From NCBI GenBank assembly GCA_020866945.1, contig JAJBVW010000224.1:1-21201 (forward strand): a stretch of 21,201 bases of DNA, read 5' to 3'. Source of the stretch: Oscillospiraceae bacterium (GTDB lineage: Bacteria; Bacillota; Clostridia; Oscillospirales; Oscillospiraceae). Within the stretch, counting starts at the first letter, position 1; every line of letters begins with the position of its first letter. A program made the translations under genes and the position numbers. Positions 1 to 7,627 of the stretch are shown one piece after another. Under the pieces are notes generated by a model, which was not told where the DNA came from, ran no database searches, and worked only from the letters and a program-made list of their open reading frames with translations.

Positions 1-267
1 GCTCTGCTCCTGTTTCGCCTTCTGCCAGATCGAAATCTGCATCTCCGCCGCCTTCTGCCCGGCGCAATGGGCGGCGCGGTAGTGTGGCTTCTTTTTTCCC
101 AGCTCTATTCCTGGGCGGTGGAGCGATTTCAGCTCTTTTCCGTCTATGGGAGCATGGCCTTTGTCATCGTCTCCCTTTTCTGGATGTACTGCTCCCTGTA
201 TATTCTGTTTTTCGCTGGGTGGGTTAATGTTTATCTTGACGGGCTTCATCCAATGGAAAAAATGTAA
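1..267 (+). CDS. YihY/BrkB-family inner membrane protein, C-terminal part (5' end outside window)
   Basis: The reading frame is open from the first base of the window, so the gene starts upstream; the 88 visible residues are its C-terminal end. They include the sequence LFRLLPDRN, a Gly/Ala-rich stretch, then LFSQLYSWAVERF, then YGSMAFVIVSLFWMYCSLYI and a short polar tail. This order (RLLP loop, helix, YGS turn, aromatic-rich helix, Gly-Ala-containing tail) matches the last two transmembrane segments of the YihY/virulence factor BrkB family. Members of that family are polytopic membrane proteins with six predicted helices; their function is not settled and the old RNase BN name is wrong. An internal ATG at 67 would cut the family domain, so I do not use it as the start. 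No clear terminator follows the stop. Confidence 0.8.
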   Translation, partial: ALLLFRLLPDRNLHLRRLLPGAMGGAVVWLLFSQLYSWAVERFQLFSVYGSMAFVIVSLFWMYCSLYILFFAGWVNVYLDGLHPMEKM

Positions 268-316
268 ATAATAAGTGAATCTTATCGACAAACCGCAAAA
301 AAGCATCTGTTATCCC

Positions 317-346
317 TTGCACAAAGGGTATAAGAAATGTTATAAT
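317..346 (+). promoter_or_regulatory. Predicted sigma-A promoter of the hydrogenase operon
   Basis: TTGCAC (317-322) and TATAAT (341-346) are separated by 18 bases, and the -10 is preceded by TG one base upstream (extended -10, TGTTATAAT). Transcription would start near 353, leaving a leader of about 75 bases before the TTG start codon at 428. A 5-bp inverted repeat CCCTT/AAGGG (314-318 and 324-328) overlaps the -35 and could be a weak operator, but it is short. Confidence 0.65.
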
Positions 347-427
347 TCGCTTCATAGGGAATGAGTAAGCTCTGCAAAGCAAAATAACAAACATTAAAAT
401 AATTAAAAGGATAGGAGTTGAGGACTT

Positions 428-2260
428 TTGAGCCGGCTTAGTATTTCTTCGCCTGACAAATCACAGGGATTTGTGGACAGTATGTACGCCAATATGCAGC
501 GGCGCATCGAGGTGGCTCCCCAGGGCAACTGCCCCGTGGAACTGACGGACGCCTTTCTGCGGCTGTGCATGGCCCAAAGCTGCGGTAAATGCGTTCCCTG
601 CCGGGTGGGGCTTGACCAGCTTTCCACCCTGATCCAGAAAATTCTGGAGGGCAACGGCACAGCCCAGGATTTGATGATTCTGGATAAGGCCGCCCACGCC
701 ATAGCGGATTCTGCCGACTGCGCTATCGGCTGGGAGGCTGCCAAAACGGTTATCACCTGCGTCAATGGCTTTAGGGACGACTTTATGAGCCATCTGACCA
801 CAGGACGGTGCATGTCAAACTTCAAGGCCGTCCCCTGCATGACCTTCTGCCCCGCCCATGTGGACATCCCCGGTTACATAGCGCTTGTGAAAGAGGGCCG
901 TTACGCCGACGCCGTGCGCCTGATTCGGGAGGATAACCCCTTCCCCAGCGTGTGCGGCCTTATCTGCGAGCACCCCTGTGAAAGCCACTGCCGCCGGAAC
1001 ATCGTAGACGATTCCGTGAATATTCGCGGCCTGAAGCGGGCAGCGGTAGAGCAGGCCGGTCATGTTCCGGCCCCCAAGTGCGCCCCGCCCACGGGCAAGA
1101 CTGTCGCCATCATCGGCGGCGGCCCCACCGGCCTGACGGCGGCCTATTATCTGGCGCTGATGGGCCATTCCGTTACCGTGTATGAGAAACACAGAAAATT
1201 CGGCGGTATGCTGCGCTACGGCATCCCCTGCTACCGTCTGCCGGAGAAATATCTGGACGAGGACATAAACGTTATCCTCTCCACCGGCATCACCGCCTAT
1301 ACCAACGTGGAAATAGGCAAGGACATCGACTTTGCCGAAATTCACGAAAAATTTGACGGCGTGTATATCGCCATCGGCGCTCACTCCTATAAAAAGCTCA
1401 ACATCCCCGGCGAGGACGCTAAAAACGTCATGTCCGCCGTGCAGCTGCTTGGCGCTATGGGCGACGGTGAGCCAATGGACATGACTGGCAAACGTGTCGT
1501 GGTCATTGGCGGCGGCAACGTGGCCATGGACGCGAGCCGCACGGCCATCCGCCTGGGCGCGGAATCCGTTCAGTGCGTATACCGGCGGCGCAAATCTGAC
1601 ATGACCGCACTCGTAAACGAAATATCCGGCGCGGTGGCCGAGGGTGTGGAGCTTGTCACCCTGATGGCCCCCGCCCGCATCGAGACGGATGACGACGGCG
1701 CAGTCAAGGCGCTGGTCGTCAAGCCCCAGGTTCCCGGCGCATATAAGGGCGGCCGCCCCGCGCCCCGAGATGCTGATCAGCCGGAACAGACCTTGCCCTG
1801 CGACATCGTCATCGTCGCCATCGGTCAGGCCATTGAGTTCGGCCACTTTGCTGAGGCGGGCATCACCCCCTCCAAATTCGGCACGCTTCAGGCAGACACC
1901 TCCGGCGCTGTAGCTGGCGCCAACGGCGTATATGCCGGCGGCGACTGTGCCTCCGGCCCCGCCACAGTCATCAAGGCCATTGAGGCTGGCAAGACGGCTG
2001 CAGCGAATCTGGACGAATATTTCGGTCTCCACAGCGAGATAGACTTCGACGTGGAGATTCCCTCCGCCTCAGCCAACCTTCGCACGGCCTGCGGACGCTG
2101 CAACATGACCGACCGTCCCGCCGCGGAGCGTATTCACGATTTTGACCTGATTGAAAATTCCCTGACCAGCGAGGAGGCAACGCAGGAATGTTCCCGCTGC
2201 CTGCGCTGCGATCACTTCGGCTACGGCTCATTTAGAGGAGGGAGGAAAACGGCATGGTAA
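428..2260 (+). CDS. GltD-like NAD(P)H/FAD iron-sulfur oxidoreductase with NuoF-type [4Fe-4S] N-terminus (hydrogenase partner)
   Basis: The 610-residue cytoplasmic flavoprotein is built from three recognisable parts. Residues ~45-120 resemble the C-terminal iron-sulfur region of NuoF/HydB (CGKCVPCR with C52, C55, C58 and a distant C98, the ligand spacing of the N3-type [4Fe-4S] cluster). Residues ~125-215 are the double-cluster domain of glutamate synthase small subunit and dihydropyrimidine dehydrogenase (C137, C141, then C176, C180, C184, C188). Residues ~224-540 hold the two nucleotide-binding folds: FAD motif IIGGGPTG (228-235), a second GxGxxA-type motif near 359 followed by YRRRK, which suggests NADP(H), and YAGGDCASGP. 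Extra cysteines lie at the C-terminus (C555, C558, C588, C591, C594). The TTG start is supported by AGGAG at 413-417. The gene overlaps the downstream hydrogenase by ATGGTAA, so the two proteins probably form one complex that moves electrons between a pyridine nucleotide and H2. There is no FMN/SLBB NuoF core, so it is not a canonical HydB. Confidence 0.85.
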   Translation: MSRLSISSPDKSQGFVDSMYANMQRRIEVAPQGNCPVELTDAFLRLCMAQSCGKCVPCRVGLDQLSTLIQKILEGNGTAQDLMILDKAAHAIADSADCAIGWEAAKTVITCVNGFRDDFMSHLTTGRCMSNFKAVPCMTFCPAHVDIPGYIALVKEGRYADAVRLIREDNPFPSVCGLICEHPCESHCRRNIVDDSVNIRGLKRAAVEQAGHVPAPKCAPPTGKTVAIIGGGPTGLTAAYYLALMGHSVTVYEKHRKFGGMLRYGIPCYRLPEKYLDEDINVILSTGITAYTNVEIGKDIDFAEIHEKFDGVYIAIGAHSYKKLNIPGEDAKNVMSAVQLLGAMGDGEPMDMTGKRVVVIGGGNVAMDASRTAIRLGAESVQCVYRRRKSDMTALVNEISGAVAEGVELVTLMAPARIETDDDGAVKALVVKPQVPGAYKGGRPAPRDADQPEQTLPCDIVIVAIGQAIEFGHFAEAGITPSKFGTLQADTSGAVAGANGVYAGGDCASGPATVIKAIEAGKTAAANLDEYFGLHSEIDFDVEIPSASANLRTACGRCNMTDRPAAERIHDFDLIENSLTSEEATQECSRCLRCDHFGYGSFRGGRKTAW

Positions 2261-3975
2261 ACCTGACGATAGACGGACGCCACGTCTCCGTGCCGGAAGG
2301 CACAACAATTTTGGAAGCCGCCAAGACGGTAGGCATCCGTATTCCAACCCTCTGCTATTTAAAGGATATAAACCAGATTGGCGCGTGCCGGGTCTGCGTC
2401 GTAGAGGTGGAAGGCTGGGATCACCTGGCTGCTTCCTGCAATGCCGACTGCGAGGAGGGCATGGTCGTTCACACCAACACTCCCCGTGTGCGCGACACCC
2501 GGCGGCTGAACGTGGAAATGATCCTCTCCCGCCATCATACAAACTGCACAAGCTGCGTCCGCAGCGGCAACTGCTCGTTGCAAAGTCTTGCGCGGGATAT
2601 GAACGTGCTCGACCTGCCTTTCCCACAGACACCGGTGTTCCGTCCCTGGGATCACACCTATCCTCTGATTCGGGATATGTCCAAGTGCATCAACTGTATG
2701 CGCTGCGTCGCCGTGTGCGACAAGGTGCAGGACATGAAGGTCTGGGACGTGACCGGCACCGGCACCCGCACAGCGGTTGCCATCCGGGACAAGATGGATC
2801 TGAAAGACGTGGGCTGCACCTATTGCGGCCAGTGCATCACTCACTGCCCTGTGGGCGCGCTGCGTACCCGCGACGACACCATGAAGGCCTTCGCCGCCCT
2901 GTCTGACCCGGACAAAATCTGCGTTGTTCAGGTGGCTCCCGCCGTCCGCGCCGCCTGGGGCGAGGACTTCGGCCTGACCACGGAGGAGGCCACCCTGCCC
3001 CGCCTGGTGGCCGTTTTGAAGGCCATGGGCTTTGACTATGTTTTCGACACGGATTTCGCCGCCGACCTGACCATTATGGAGGAGGGCAGCGAGTTCGTGG
3101 AACGGATGACCCATCCCACGGAGTATCAGTGGCCCATGTTTACCTCCTGCTGCCCCGGCTGGGTGCGCTATGTCAAGATACGTCACCCGGAGCTTCTGGA
3201 TAATCTCTCTACCGCCAAAAGCCCTCAACAGATGTTCGGCGCTGTGACGAAGAGCTACTTTGCGGAAAAGATAGGCGTTGACCCGGAAAAGCTGTTCTGC
3301 ATTTCCATCATGCCCTGCACGGCAAAGAAATACGAGTGCGCTGTAGAGGAGGTAAACGACGCCGGAGCCGGGCGGGACGTGGATCTATCTATCACCACCC
3401 GCGAGCTTGTCCGCATGATAAAGGTCTGCCAGATTGACCCCATGACGACGGGCGAGGCAGAATTTGACGATCCCCTGGGCGAATCCACCGGCGCGGGCGT
3501 TATCTTTGGCGCCACTGGCGGCGTGATGGAGGCGGCGCTGCGCAGCGCCTATTTCCTGATTACCGGGGAGAACCCCGACCCGGACGCATTCAGCGACGTG
3601 CGGGGACTGGACGGCTGGAAGGAGCGCACCTTCCGGGCTGGAGACATCACCGTCCGCACGGCGGTGGCCAGCGGCCTTGCCAATACCTCCCGGCTGATTG
3701 ACGCCATCCAGCGGGGCGATGTCCACTATGACTTTGTGGAAATCATGGCCTGCCCCTCCGGCTGCTCCGGCGGCGGCGGTCAGCCCATCGAGGACGGCGT
3801 GGAACTGGGCGGCGTACGCGGCCAGCACCTCTACAAGCTGGACAGAGAAATGCCCCTGCGCTTCTCCCACGAGAACCCCTCGGTGCAGACCCTCTACGCC
3901 GAGTATCTCCAGGCACCCCTTTCCCACCGTGCCCACGAGCTTCTGCATACCGATTTGAAAGCCTGGAAGCTGTAA
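2254..3975 (+). CDS. hydA: [FeFe]-hydrogenase, CpI-like (group A)
   Basis: This enzyme catalyses reversible H2 formation from protons in the cytoplasm. The 573 residues match the Clostridium pasteurianum CpI layout almost position for position. The N-terminal [2Fe-2S] domain has C34, C45, C48 and C62. The His-Cys [4Fe-4S] cluster has H94, C98, C101 and C107. Two ferredoxin-type clusters follow (C145/148/151/155 and C188/191/194/198). The H-cluster motifs are TSCCPGW (C300 ligand, C299 proton-relay cysteine), MPCTAKKYE (C355) and MACPSGCSGGGGQP (C500, C504); the last differs slightly from the usual ACPGGC form. The ATG start has GGAGG eight bases upstream and overlaps the flavoprotein stop. 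The maturases HydE, HydF and HydG are not in the window. The pairing with a GltD-like flavoprotein resembles what HydDB calls group A2; I infer this subgroup from gene context only. Confidence 0.95.
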   Translation: MVNLTIDGRHVSVPEGTTILEAAKTVGIRIPTLCYLKDINQIGACRVCVVEVEGWDHLAASCNADCEEGMVVHTNTPRVRDTRRLNVEMILSRHHTNCTSCVRSGNCSLQSLARDMNVLDLPFPQTPVFRPWDHTYPLIRDMSKCINCMRCVAVCDKVQDMKVWDVTGTGTRTAVAIRDKMDLKDVGCTYCGQCITHCPVGALRTRDDTMKAFAALSDPDKICVVQVAPAVRAAWGEDFGLTTEEATLPRLVAVLKAMGFDYVFDTDFAADLTIMEEGSEFVERMTHPTEYQWPMFTSCCPGWVRYVKIRHPELLDNLSTAKSPQQMFGAVTKSYFAEKIGVDPEKLFCISIMPCTAKKYECAVEEVNDAGAGRDVDLSITTRELVRMIKVCQIDPMTTGEAEFDDPLGESTGAGVIFGATGGVMEAALRSAYFLITGENPDPDAFSDVRGLDGWKERTFRAGDITVRTAVASGLANTSRLIDAIQRGDVHYDFVEIMACPSGCSGGGGQPIEDGVELGGVRGQHLYKLDREMPLRFSHENPSVQTLYAEYLQAPLSHRAHELLHTDLKAWKL

Positions 3976-4001
3976 TTACGACAATCGTTCATATATAATA
4001 G

Positions 4002-4042
4002 CAGGCACTGTATCAGAATCAATGATTTTGATACAGTGCCTG
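4002..4042 (+). terminator. Long hairpin after the hydrogenase operon (probable terminator)
   Basis: CAGGCACTGTATCA (4002-4015) is perfectly complementary to 4029-4042. Pairing continues inward through one G-T wobble and four more pairs, giving about 19 bp and a 3-base loop (4021-4023). It is followed by TTCCGTTT rather than a solid T-run, so termination strength is uncertain. It sits 26 bases after the hydA stop and before the feo promoter, which is the position expected of an operon separator. Confidence 0.65.
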
Positions 4043-4131
4043 TTCCGTTTGTAATAACTAACCATATTGCTGAATTTCCACTCACATTTTCGGATATTCT
4101 GACGAAAAATTAAGGACATAAAAGGGCAGTG

Positions 4132-4160
4132 TTGACTTTTTGAAGAAAGCAGAGTAAAAT
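4132..4160 (+). promoter_or_regulatory. Predicted sigma-A promoter of the feo operon
   Basis: TTGACT (4132-4137), a 17-base spacer and TAAAAT (4155-4160). Transcription would start near 4167, directly against the operator-like sequence that begins at 4170. The remaining stretch 4043-4131 is AT-rich and I see nothing in it. Confidence 0.7.
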
Positions 4161-4169
4161 GATCATGGT

Positions 4170-4221
4170 GTTAGGAGTACCTAACGCCTATATATGGCGT
4201 ATAGGGTTAGGTAATTCTAAT
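4170..4221 (+). promoter_or_regulatory. Candidate DtxR/IdeR-type iron-responsive operators upstream of feoA
   Basis: GTTAGG-AGTA-CCTAAC (4170-4185) and GTTAGG-TAAT-TCTAAT (4206-4221) share the half-site spacing TTAGG-N4-CCTAA seen in the left half of the DtxR/IdeR iron box (TTAGGTTAGSCTAACCTAA). A third, weaker palindrome CTAAT-N4-ATTAG follows at 4217-4230. The first box lies at the predicted transcription start, the usual place for a repressor. The same arms can also pair in RNA: ACCTAAC (4179-4185) with GTTAGGT (4206-4212) and CCTATA (4187-4192) with TATAGG (4200-4205). An alternative reading is therefore a leader hairpin. Confidence 0.5.
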
Positions 4222-4255
4222 ATACATTAGAAATACCAAACGGAGGCGGAGATAT

Positions 4256-4471
4256 ATGGCACTGCCGCTCACAATGCTCAAAACCGGCGAGAGCAGCTTG
4301 ATAACGCGCGTCGGAGGTAAGGAGGAAACCCGGAAATTCCTGGAAAACCTTGGGTTTGTCGTCGGTACGCCGGTGACGGTGGTATCGGAGATTAACGGAA
4401 ACCTTATTGTACATATCATGGAATCCCGCGTGGCAATCAGCCGGGAGATGGCGGCCAAGATTTACGTTTAA
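4256..4471 (+). CDS. feoA: FeoA-family protein (first copy)
   Basis: The 71-residue SH3-like protein has the FeoA pattern: a short N-terminal strand region, a Gly turn (GGKEETRKFLENLGF), the hydrophobic-Gly-Val strand VVGTPVTVVSEING, and the terminal I-S-x-x-x-A-x-K-I-Y-V segment, which corresponds to the family end 'R..A..I.V'. FeoA is a small cytoplasmic accessory protein needed for ferrous iron uptake by FeoB. The start has GGAGG at 4242-4246, nine bases upstream. It is the first gene of the feo operon, directly behind the operator array. Having two FeoA proteins before FeoB is common in Clostridia. Confidence 0.9.
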   Translation: MALPLTMLKTGESSLITRVGGKEETRKFLENLGFVVGTPVTVVSEINGNLIVHIMESRVAISREMAAKIYV

Positions 4472-4565
4472 AGCCGTCCGATTTTCGTGCTTACAGTATG
4501 TCTGACATTTTTGGGAGCAAGCATATTTTAGCAATAGAATCCAACAAGGAAAGGAGAGAGCAAAA

Positions 4566-4793
4566 ATGACGCTGAAAGAGGCAAAGGTCGGTCAGACCGT
4601 CAAAGTAGTAAAAATCAGCGGTGAGGGCGCGGTAAAGCGCCGCATCATGGACATGGGCATCACCAAGGGCGAGAAAATATTCGTCCGCAAGGTGGCCCCC
4701 CTGGGAGACCCTGTGGAGATCACTGTCCGCAACTATGAGCTGAGCCTGCGGAAGGCAGACAGCGAAATGATTCAGGTCGAGCTTCTGGGTTAA
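4566..4793 (+). CDS. feoA: FeoA-family protein (second copy)
   Basis: The 75-residue FeoA has the sequence features of the family: TLKEAKVGQTVKVVKI at the start, then GEGAVKRRIMDMGITKGEKI (the classic R-x-M-D-M-G-hydrophobic-x-x-G turn), then VRKVAPLGDPVEI and the closing L-R-K-x-D/E motif. It is closer to the textbook FeoA than the first copy. The ribosome binding site AGGAGAG precedes the ATG. It lies 94 bases after the first feoA and 77 before the preferred feoB start, in the same operon. The intervening 94 bases show no hairpin or promoter I can support. Confidence 0.93.
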   Translation: MTLKEAKVGQTVKVVKISGEGAVKRRIMDMGITKGEKIFVRKVAPLGDPVEITVRNYELSLRKADSEMIQVELLG

Positions 4794-4870
4794 GCCCTGA
4801 CTAATAAAAAACTTTACGCGCCGAGGCCTATGGCGCGATGCAAAATTCACATGGAGAAAGGCAGTTGAAT

Positions 4871-6259
4871 ATGGAAGACCAAAAAGTTACCATTGCTCTT
4901 GCCGGCAACCCTAACTGCGGCAAGACCACACTGTTCAACGCCCTGACTGGTTCCAACCAATACGTTGGCAACTGGCCCGGTGTAACAGTAGAGAAAAAAG
5001 AAGGCAAGCTCAAGGATCACAAGGAGGTCACCATCACAGACCTTCCCGGCATCTACTCCCTGTCCCCTTACACGCTGGAGGAGGTAGTGGCCCGGAATTA
5101 TCTGATTCAGGAGCGGCCCGACGCCATTCTGAACATCATCGACGGCACGAACCTAGAGCGAAACCTGTACCTGACCACGCAGCTGGTTGAACTTGGTATC
5201 CCCGTTCTGGTGGCCGTGAATATGATGGACGTTGTGCGCAAAAACGGCGATAAAATCAATACCGCCCAGCTTGCCAAGGAGCTTGCCTGTGAGGTGGTGG
5301 AAATTTCCGCCCTGAAGGGTGACGGTATCAAGCAGGCGGCTGACCGGGCCGTGGCCCTGGCCCGCAGCGGCAAAAAGTCCATTCCACAGCACCGCTTCGC
5401 CGGTTGCGTGGAACACGCTCTGGCCCATATCGAAGAGGTAACAGTCCACAGTCTGCCGGATGAGCAGCAGCGCTGGTATGCCATCAAGCTGTTCGAGCGG
5501 GACGAAAAGGTAGCCGAGCAGCTCAGCCTCAGCCAGGACATTCGGGAACATATCGAGTCCGACATCCAGGCCTGCGAGACAGAGCTTGACGACGATGCGG
5601 AATCCATCATCACCGCCCAGCGGTATGACTATATCTCCTCCATCATTGATAAATGCTATACCCGCAAGTCCGCCCAGAAGATGACAACCTCCGATAAAAT
5701 CGATAAGATTGTCACCAACCGCATTGCGGCGCTGCCCATCTTCGCAGTGGTCATGTTTGTGGTCTACTGGATTGCCATGGGGCCGTTCGGTTCCTTCCTG
5801 ACCGACTGGACAAACGACGTGCTGGGCAGTGCCTGGCTGGTAGACGGAAGCCGCGCCCTGCTGGAAAGTGTGGGCGCAGCCGAATGGCTCATCGGCCTTA
5901 TCTCTGACGGTATCATCGCCGGCGTGGGCGCAGTGCTTGGCTTCGTTCCTCAGATGCTGGTTCTGTTCATCATGCTGGCCCTCCTGGAAGACTGCGGCTA
6001 CATGGCCCGTATCGCCTTCATCATGGACAGGATTTTCCGCAAGTTCGGTCTTTCCGGCAAGAGCTTCATCCCCATGCTCATTGGCACCGGCTGCGGTGTT
6101 CCCGGCGTCATGGCCTCCCGCACCATCGAAAACGAGCGTGACCGGCGCATGACCATCATGACCACCACCTTCATCCCCTGTGGGGCAAAAATGCCCATTA
6201 TTGGCCTGATTGCCGGCGCACTGTTCGGCGGCAGCGGCAGTGTGGCTGTATCCGCATAA
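4871..6259 (+). CDS. feoB: FeoB ferrous iron transporter, N-terminal part (ends at an in-frame TAA)
   Basis: FeoB imports Fe(II) across the cytoplasmic membrane. The 462 residues before the stop hold the whole G domain and the first half of the channel. Visible are G1 GNPNCGKT (residues 12-19), G2/switch I around GNWPGVTVEKKEG, G3 DLPGIYSL, G4 NMMD and G5 SALKGDG. A helical linker follows, then membrane helices with the Gate motif region LEDCGYMARIAFIMDR and GTGCGVPGVMASRTIENERD. The ATG at 4871 is preferred to the one at 4838: it has an AGAAAGG ribosome binding site nine bases upstream and begins MEDQKVTIALAGN as expected, while the upstream ATG directly abuts a GC hairpin. The frame ends in TAA at 6257-6259, exactly where other FeoB proteins have Tyr in a Ser-Ala-Tyr-Phe-Ile-Gly segment. 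Translation of this product alone would lack the C-terminal membrane half. Confidence 0.9.
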   Translation: MEDQKVTIALAGNPNCGKTTLFNALTGSNQYVGNWPGVTVEKKEGKLKDHKEVTITDLPGIYSLSPYTLEEVVARNYLIQERPDAILNIIDGTNLERNLYLTTQLVELGIPVLVAVNMMDVVRKNGDKINTAQLAKELACEVVEISALKGDGIKQAADRAVALARSGKKSIPQHRFAGCVEHALAHIEEVTVHSLPDEQQRWYAIKLFERDEKVAEQLSLSQDIREHIESDIQACETELDDDAESIITAQRYDYISSIIDKCYTRKSAQKMTTSDKIDKIVTNRIAALPIFAVVMFVVYWIAMGPFGSFLTDWTNDVLGSAWLVDGSRALLESVGAAEWLIGLISDGIIAGVGAVLGFVPQMLVLFIMLALLEDCGYMARIAFIMDRIFRKFGLSGKSFIPMLIGTGCGVPGVMASRTIENERDRRMTIMTTTFIPCGAKMPIIGLIAGALFGGSGSVAVSA

Positions 6260-7135
6260 TTCATCGGCGTGGGCGCGATCATCGTCTCCGGCAGCCTGCT
6301 GAGAAAGACCAAGGTGTTAGCCGGCGACCCCGCACCCTTCGTTATTGAGCTTCCCCCCTATCACGCCCCTACGGCGGGGAACGTGCTCCGCTCCATGTGG
6401 GAGCGCGGCTGGAGCTTCATCAAGCGGGCCGGCACCGTTATTGTCCTGTCCTCCATAATCATTTGGTTCCTGTCCAGCATCGGCGTTGTGAACGGTACGT
6501 TCGGCATGGTGGATAACCTCTATGAGGACGAGGCCCTGGTCACAGAAGAATACATTGAAGACCTGGCTGAAACGCGCGGCGTCTCCACGGATGATGTTGT
6601 CCCCATGGACGATTCCCTGCTTGCGGATGTCGGCAATGCTGTCTCTGTCGTCTTCAAGCCCCTGGGCTTTGGAAGCTGGCGGCCCACCGTGGCCACCGTC
6701 ACCGGCCTGGTAGCCAAGGAGGAAGTGGTCGGCACCTTCGGCGTGCTGTATAACTACGACGACAGCGAGGAAGAGCTGAGCGAGGAAGGCGAAGAGATCT
6801 GGGATAACGTAGCTTCCGACTTCGACGCCATCAGCGGCGGCCACGGAAAACTCGCAGCCTTCTCCTTTATGATTTTCAACCTCCTGTGCGCCCCCTGCTT
6901 CGCGGCCATGGGCGCCATCAAGCGGGAGATGAACAACGGCAAGTGGACAGCCTTCGCCATCGGCTATGAGTGCATTTTCGCCTATGTCATTGCCCTGATT
7001 ACCTATCAGCTTGGCCTGCTGTTCGTCGGCGCGGCCAATGTGATTGGTTTTATTGTGGCGCTGATTCTCCTGGCCGGTCTGCTGTATCTGCTGTTCCGGC
7101 CCTATAAGGAGGCCACCACCCTGACGGCGCAGTAA
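6260..7135 (+). pseudogene. feoB: FeoB, C-terminal part, in frame after the premature stop
   Basis: The reading frame continues directly after the TAA with FIGVGAIIVSG and carries the rest of FeoB. It includes AGDPAPFVIELPPYH, the conserved NVLRSMWERGWSFIKRAGT, an acidic extracytoplasmic region around YEDEALVTEEYIEDLAE, SWRPTVATVTGLVAKEEVV, the second Gate-like region NLLCAPCFAAMGAIKREM, and the final membrane helices. With the upstream part it would give about 754 residues, a normal FeoB length. The first possible restart is a GTG at 6269, but no ribosome binding site precedes it. The part is probably untranslated unless the stop is suppressed, or the stop is a sequencing error. No other damage is visible, which suggests a very recent mutation or an error. 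Confidence 0.8.
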
Positions 7136-7163
7136 GCCGTCTCACCCCTGGGAGGGATTTCAA

Positions 7164-7400
7164 ATGCTTGCATGGCTTGCCGCCAATGCGGCGACGATCA
7201 TTATATCCGCTATTTTAGCGGTCATCGTGTTTTTCCTGATTCGGGCGGTCGTCACCAACAAGGTGAGCTGCGGCGGGGACTGCGCCAGCTGCGGCGCGCA
7301 TCCCCACCCCGCCTCTGGCGGGACAGACTCACAGGACGCCAACATATGCGCTCACTGCGCTTCCAGTGGCTCCTGTCAGGCAGCCCGGAACAAGGAATAA
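7164..7400 (+). CDS. FeoB-associated Cys-rich membrane protein
   Basis: The small protein (78 residues) has one N-terminal membrane helix (residues ~8-30, an Ile/Ala/Val-rich stretch) and a cytoplasmic or exposed tail rich in cysteine and histidine: C36-x3-C40-x2-C43, H46, H48, then C62-x2-C65-x5-C71. This matches the FeoB-associated Cys-rich membrane protein family, which is regularly encoded just after feoB in Firmicutes. Its role is unproven; the cysteines suggest Fe(II) handling or iron-sulfur binding next to the FeoB pore. GGGAGGG precedes the ATG at a good distance and the gene follows feoB by 28 bases, so it is the last gene of the feo operon. Confidence 0.85.
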   Translation: MLAWLAANAATIIISAILAVIVFFLIRAVVTNKVSCGGDCASCGAHPHPASGGTDSQDANICAHCASSGSCQAARNKE

Positions 7401-7531
7401 AAACTTCATTAACCCCTGCAATGGCTCCGCGAACAAGGCTGTAACCTCCATCTGCCTGCGGAAGTCAGAGCGTGCGCCATCCCCTGCGCGGCAGCCATAA
7501 CCGCCCCGGATTCGCACGCACGCAGTTCCCC

Positions 7532-7566
7532 AAAAGAAGCGGTGCGCCATACGCCGCTTCTTTTTT
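7532..7566 (+). terminator. Rho-independent terminator of the feo operon
   Basis: AAAAGAAGCGG (7532-7542) pairs with CCGCTTCTTTT (7554-7564), giving 11 bp with an 11-base loop, and is followed by two more T residues. It lies 130 bases after the last feo gene. I see no gene or promoter in 7401-7531. Confidence 0.75.
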
Positions 7567-7586
7567 GCACTTATATAAAAATATCC

Positions 7587-7619
7587 CAAGAGGGAGCGCC
7601 GGACTGACGCTCCCTCTTG
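7587..7619 (-). terminator. Rho-independent terminator of pepV
   Basis: CAAGAGGGAGCG (7587-7598) pairs perfectly with 7608-7619, giving a 12-bp stem with a 9-base loop. Read on the minus strand it is followed by GGGATATTTTTATAT, and it sits nine bases after the pepV stop. With the hairpin at 7532-7564 it forms a pair of terminators between convergent operons. Confidence 0.85.
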
Positions 7620-7627
7620 ATGTTTCT

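Noticed and set aside
314..328. CCCTT/AAGGG inverted repeat as a terminator of the BrkB-like gene
   Set aside because: The stem is only five pairs, has no T-run, and it overlaps a better explanation as part of a promoter.
815..2032. 405-codon open frame antisense to the flavoprotein gene
   Set aside because: It is a shadow of GC-rich codon use. It lacks any recognisable domain and the sense frame carries clear motifs.
4838..4870. Earlier ATG for feoB, adding MQNSHGERQLN
   Set aside because: It abuts a CGCGCC/GGCGCG hairpin (4817-4837) and the added residues are not FeoB-like; the second ATG has a ribosome binding site.
6257..6259. Programmed recoding of the feoB stop (selenocysteine or pyrrolysine)
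   Set aside because: The codon is TAA, which neither system uses, and homologues have tyrosine here.
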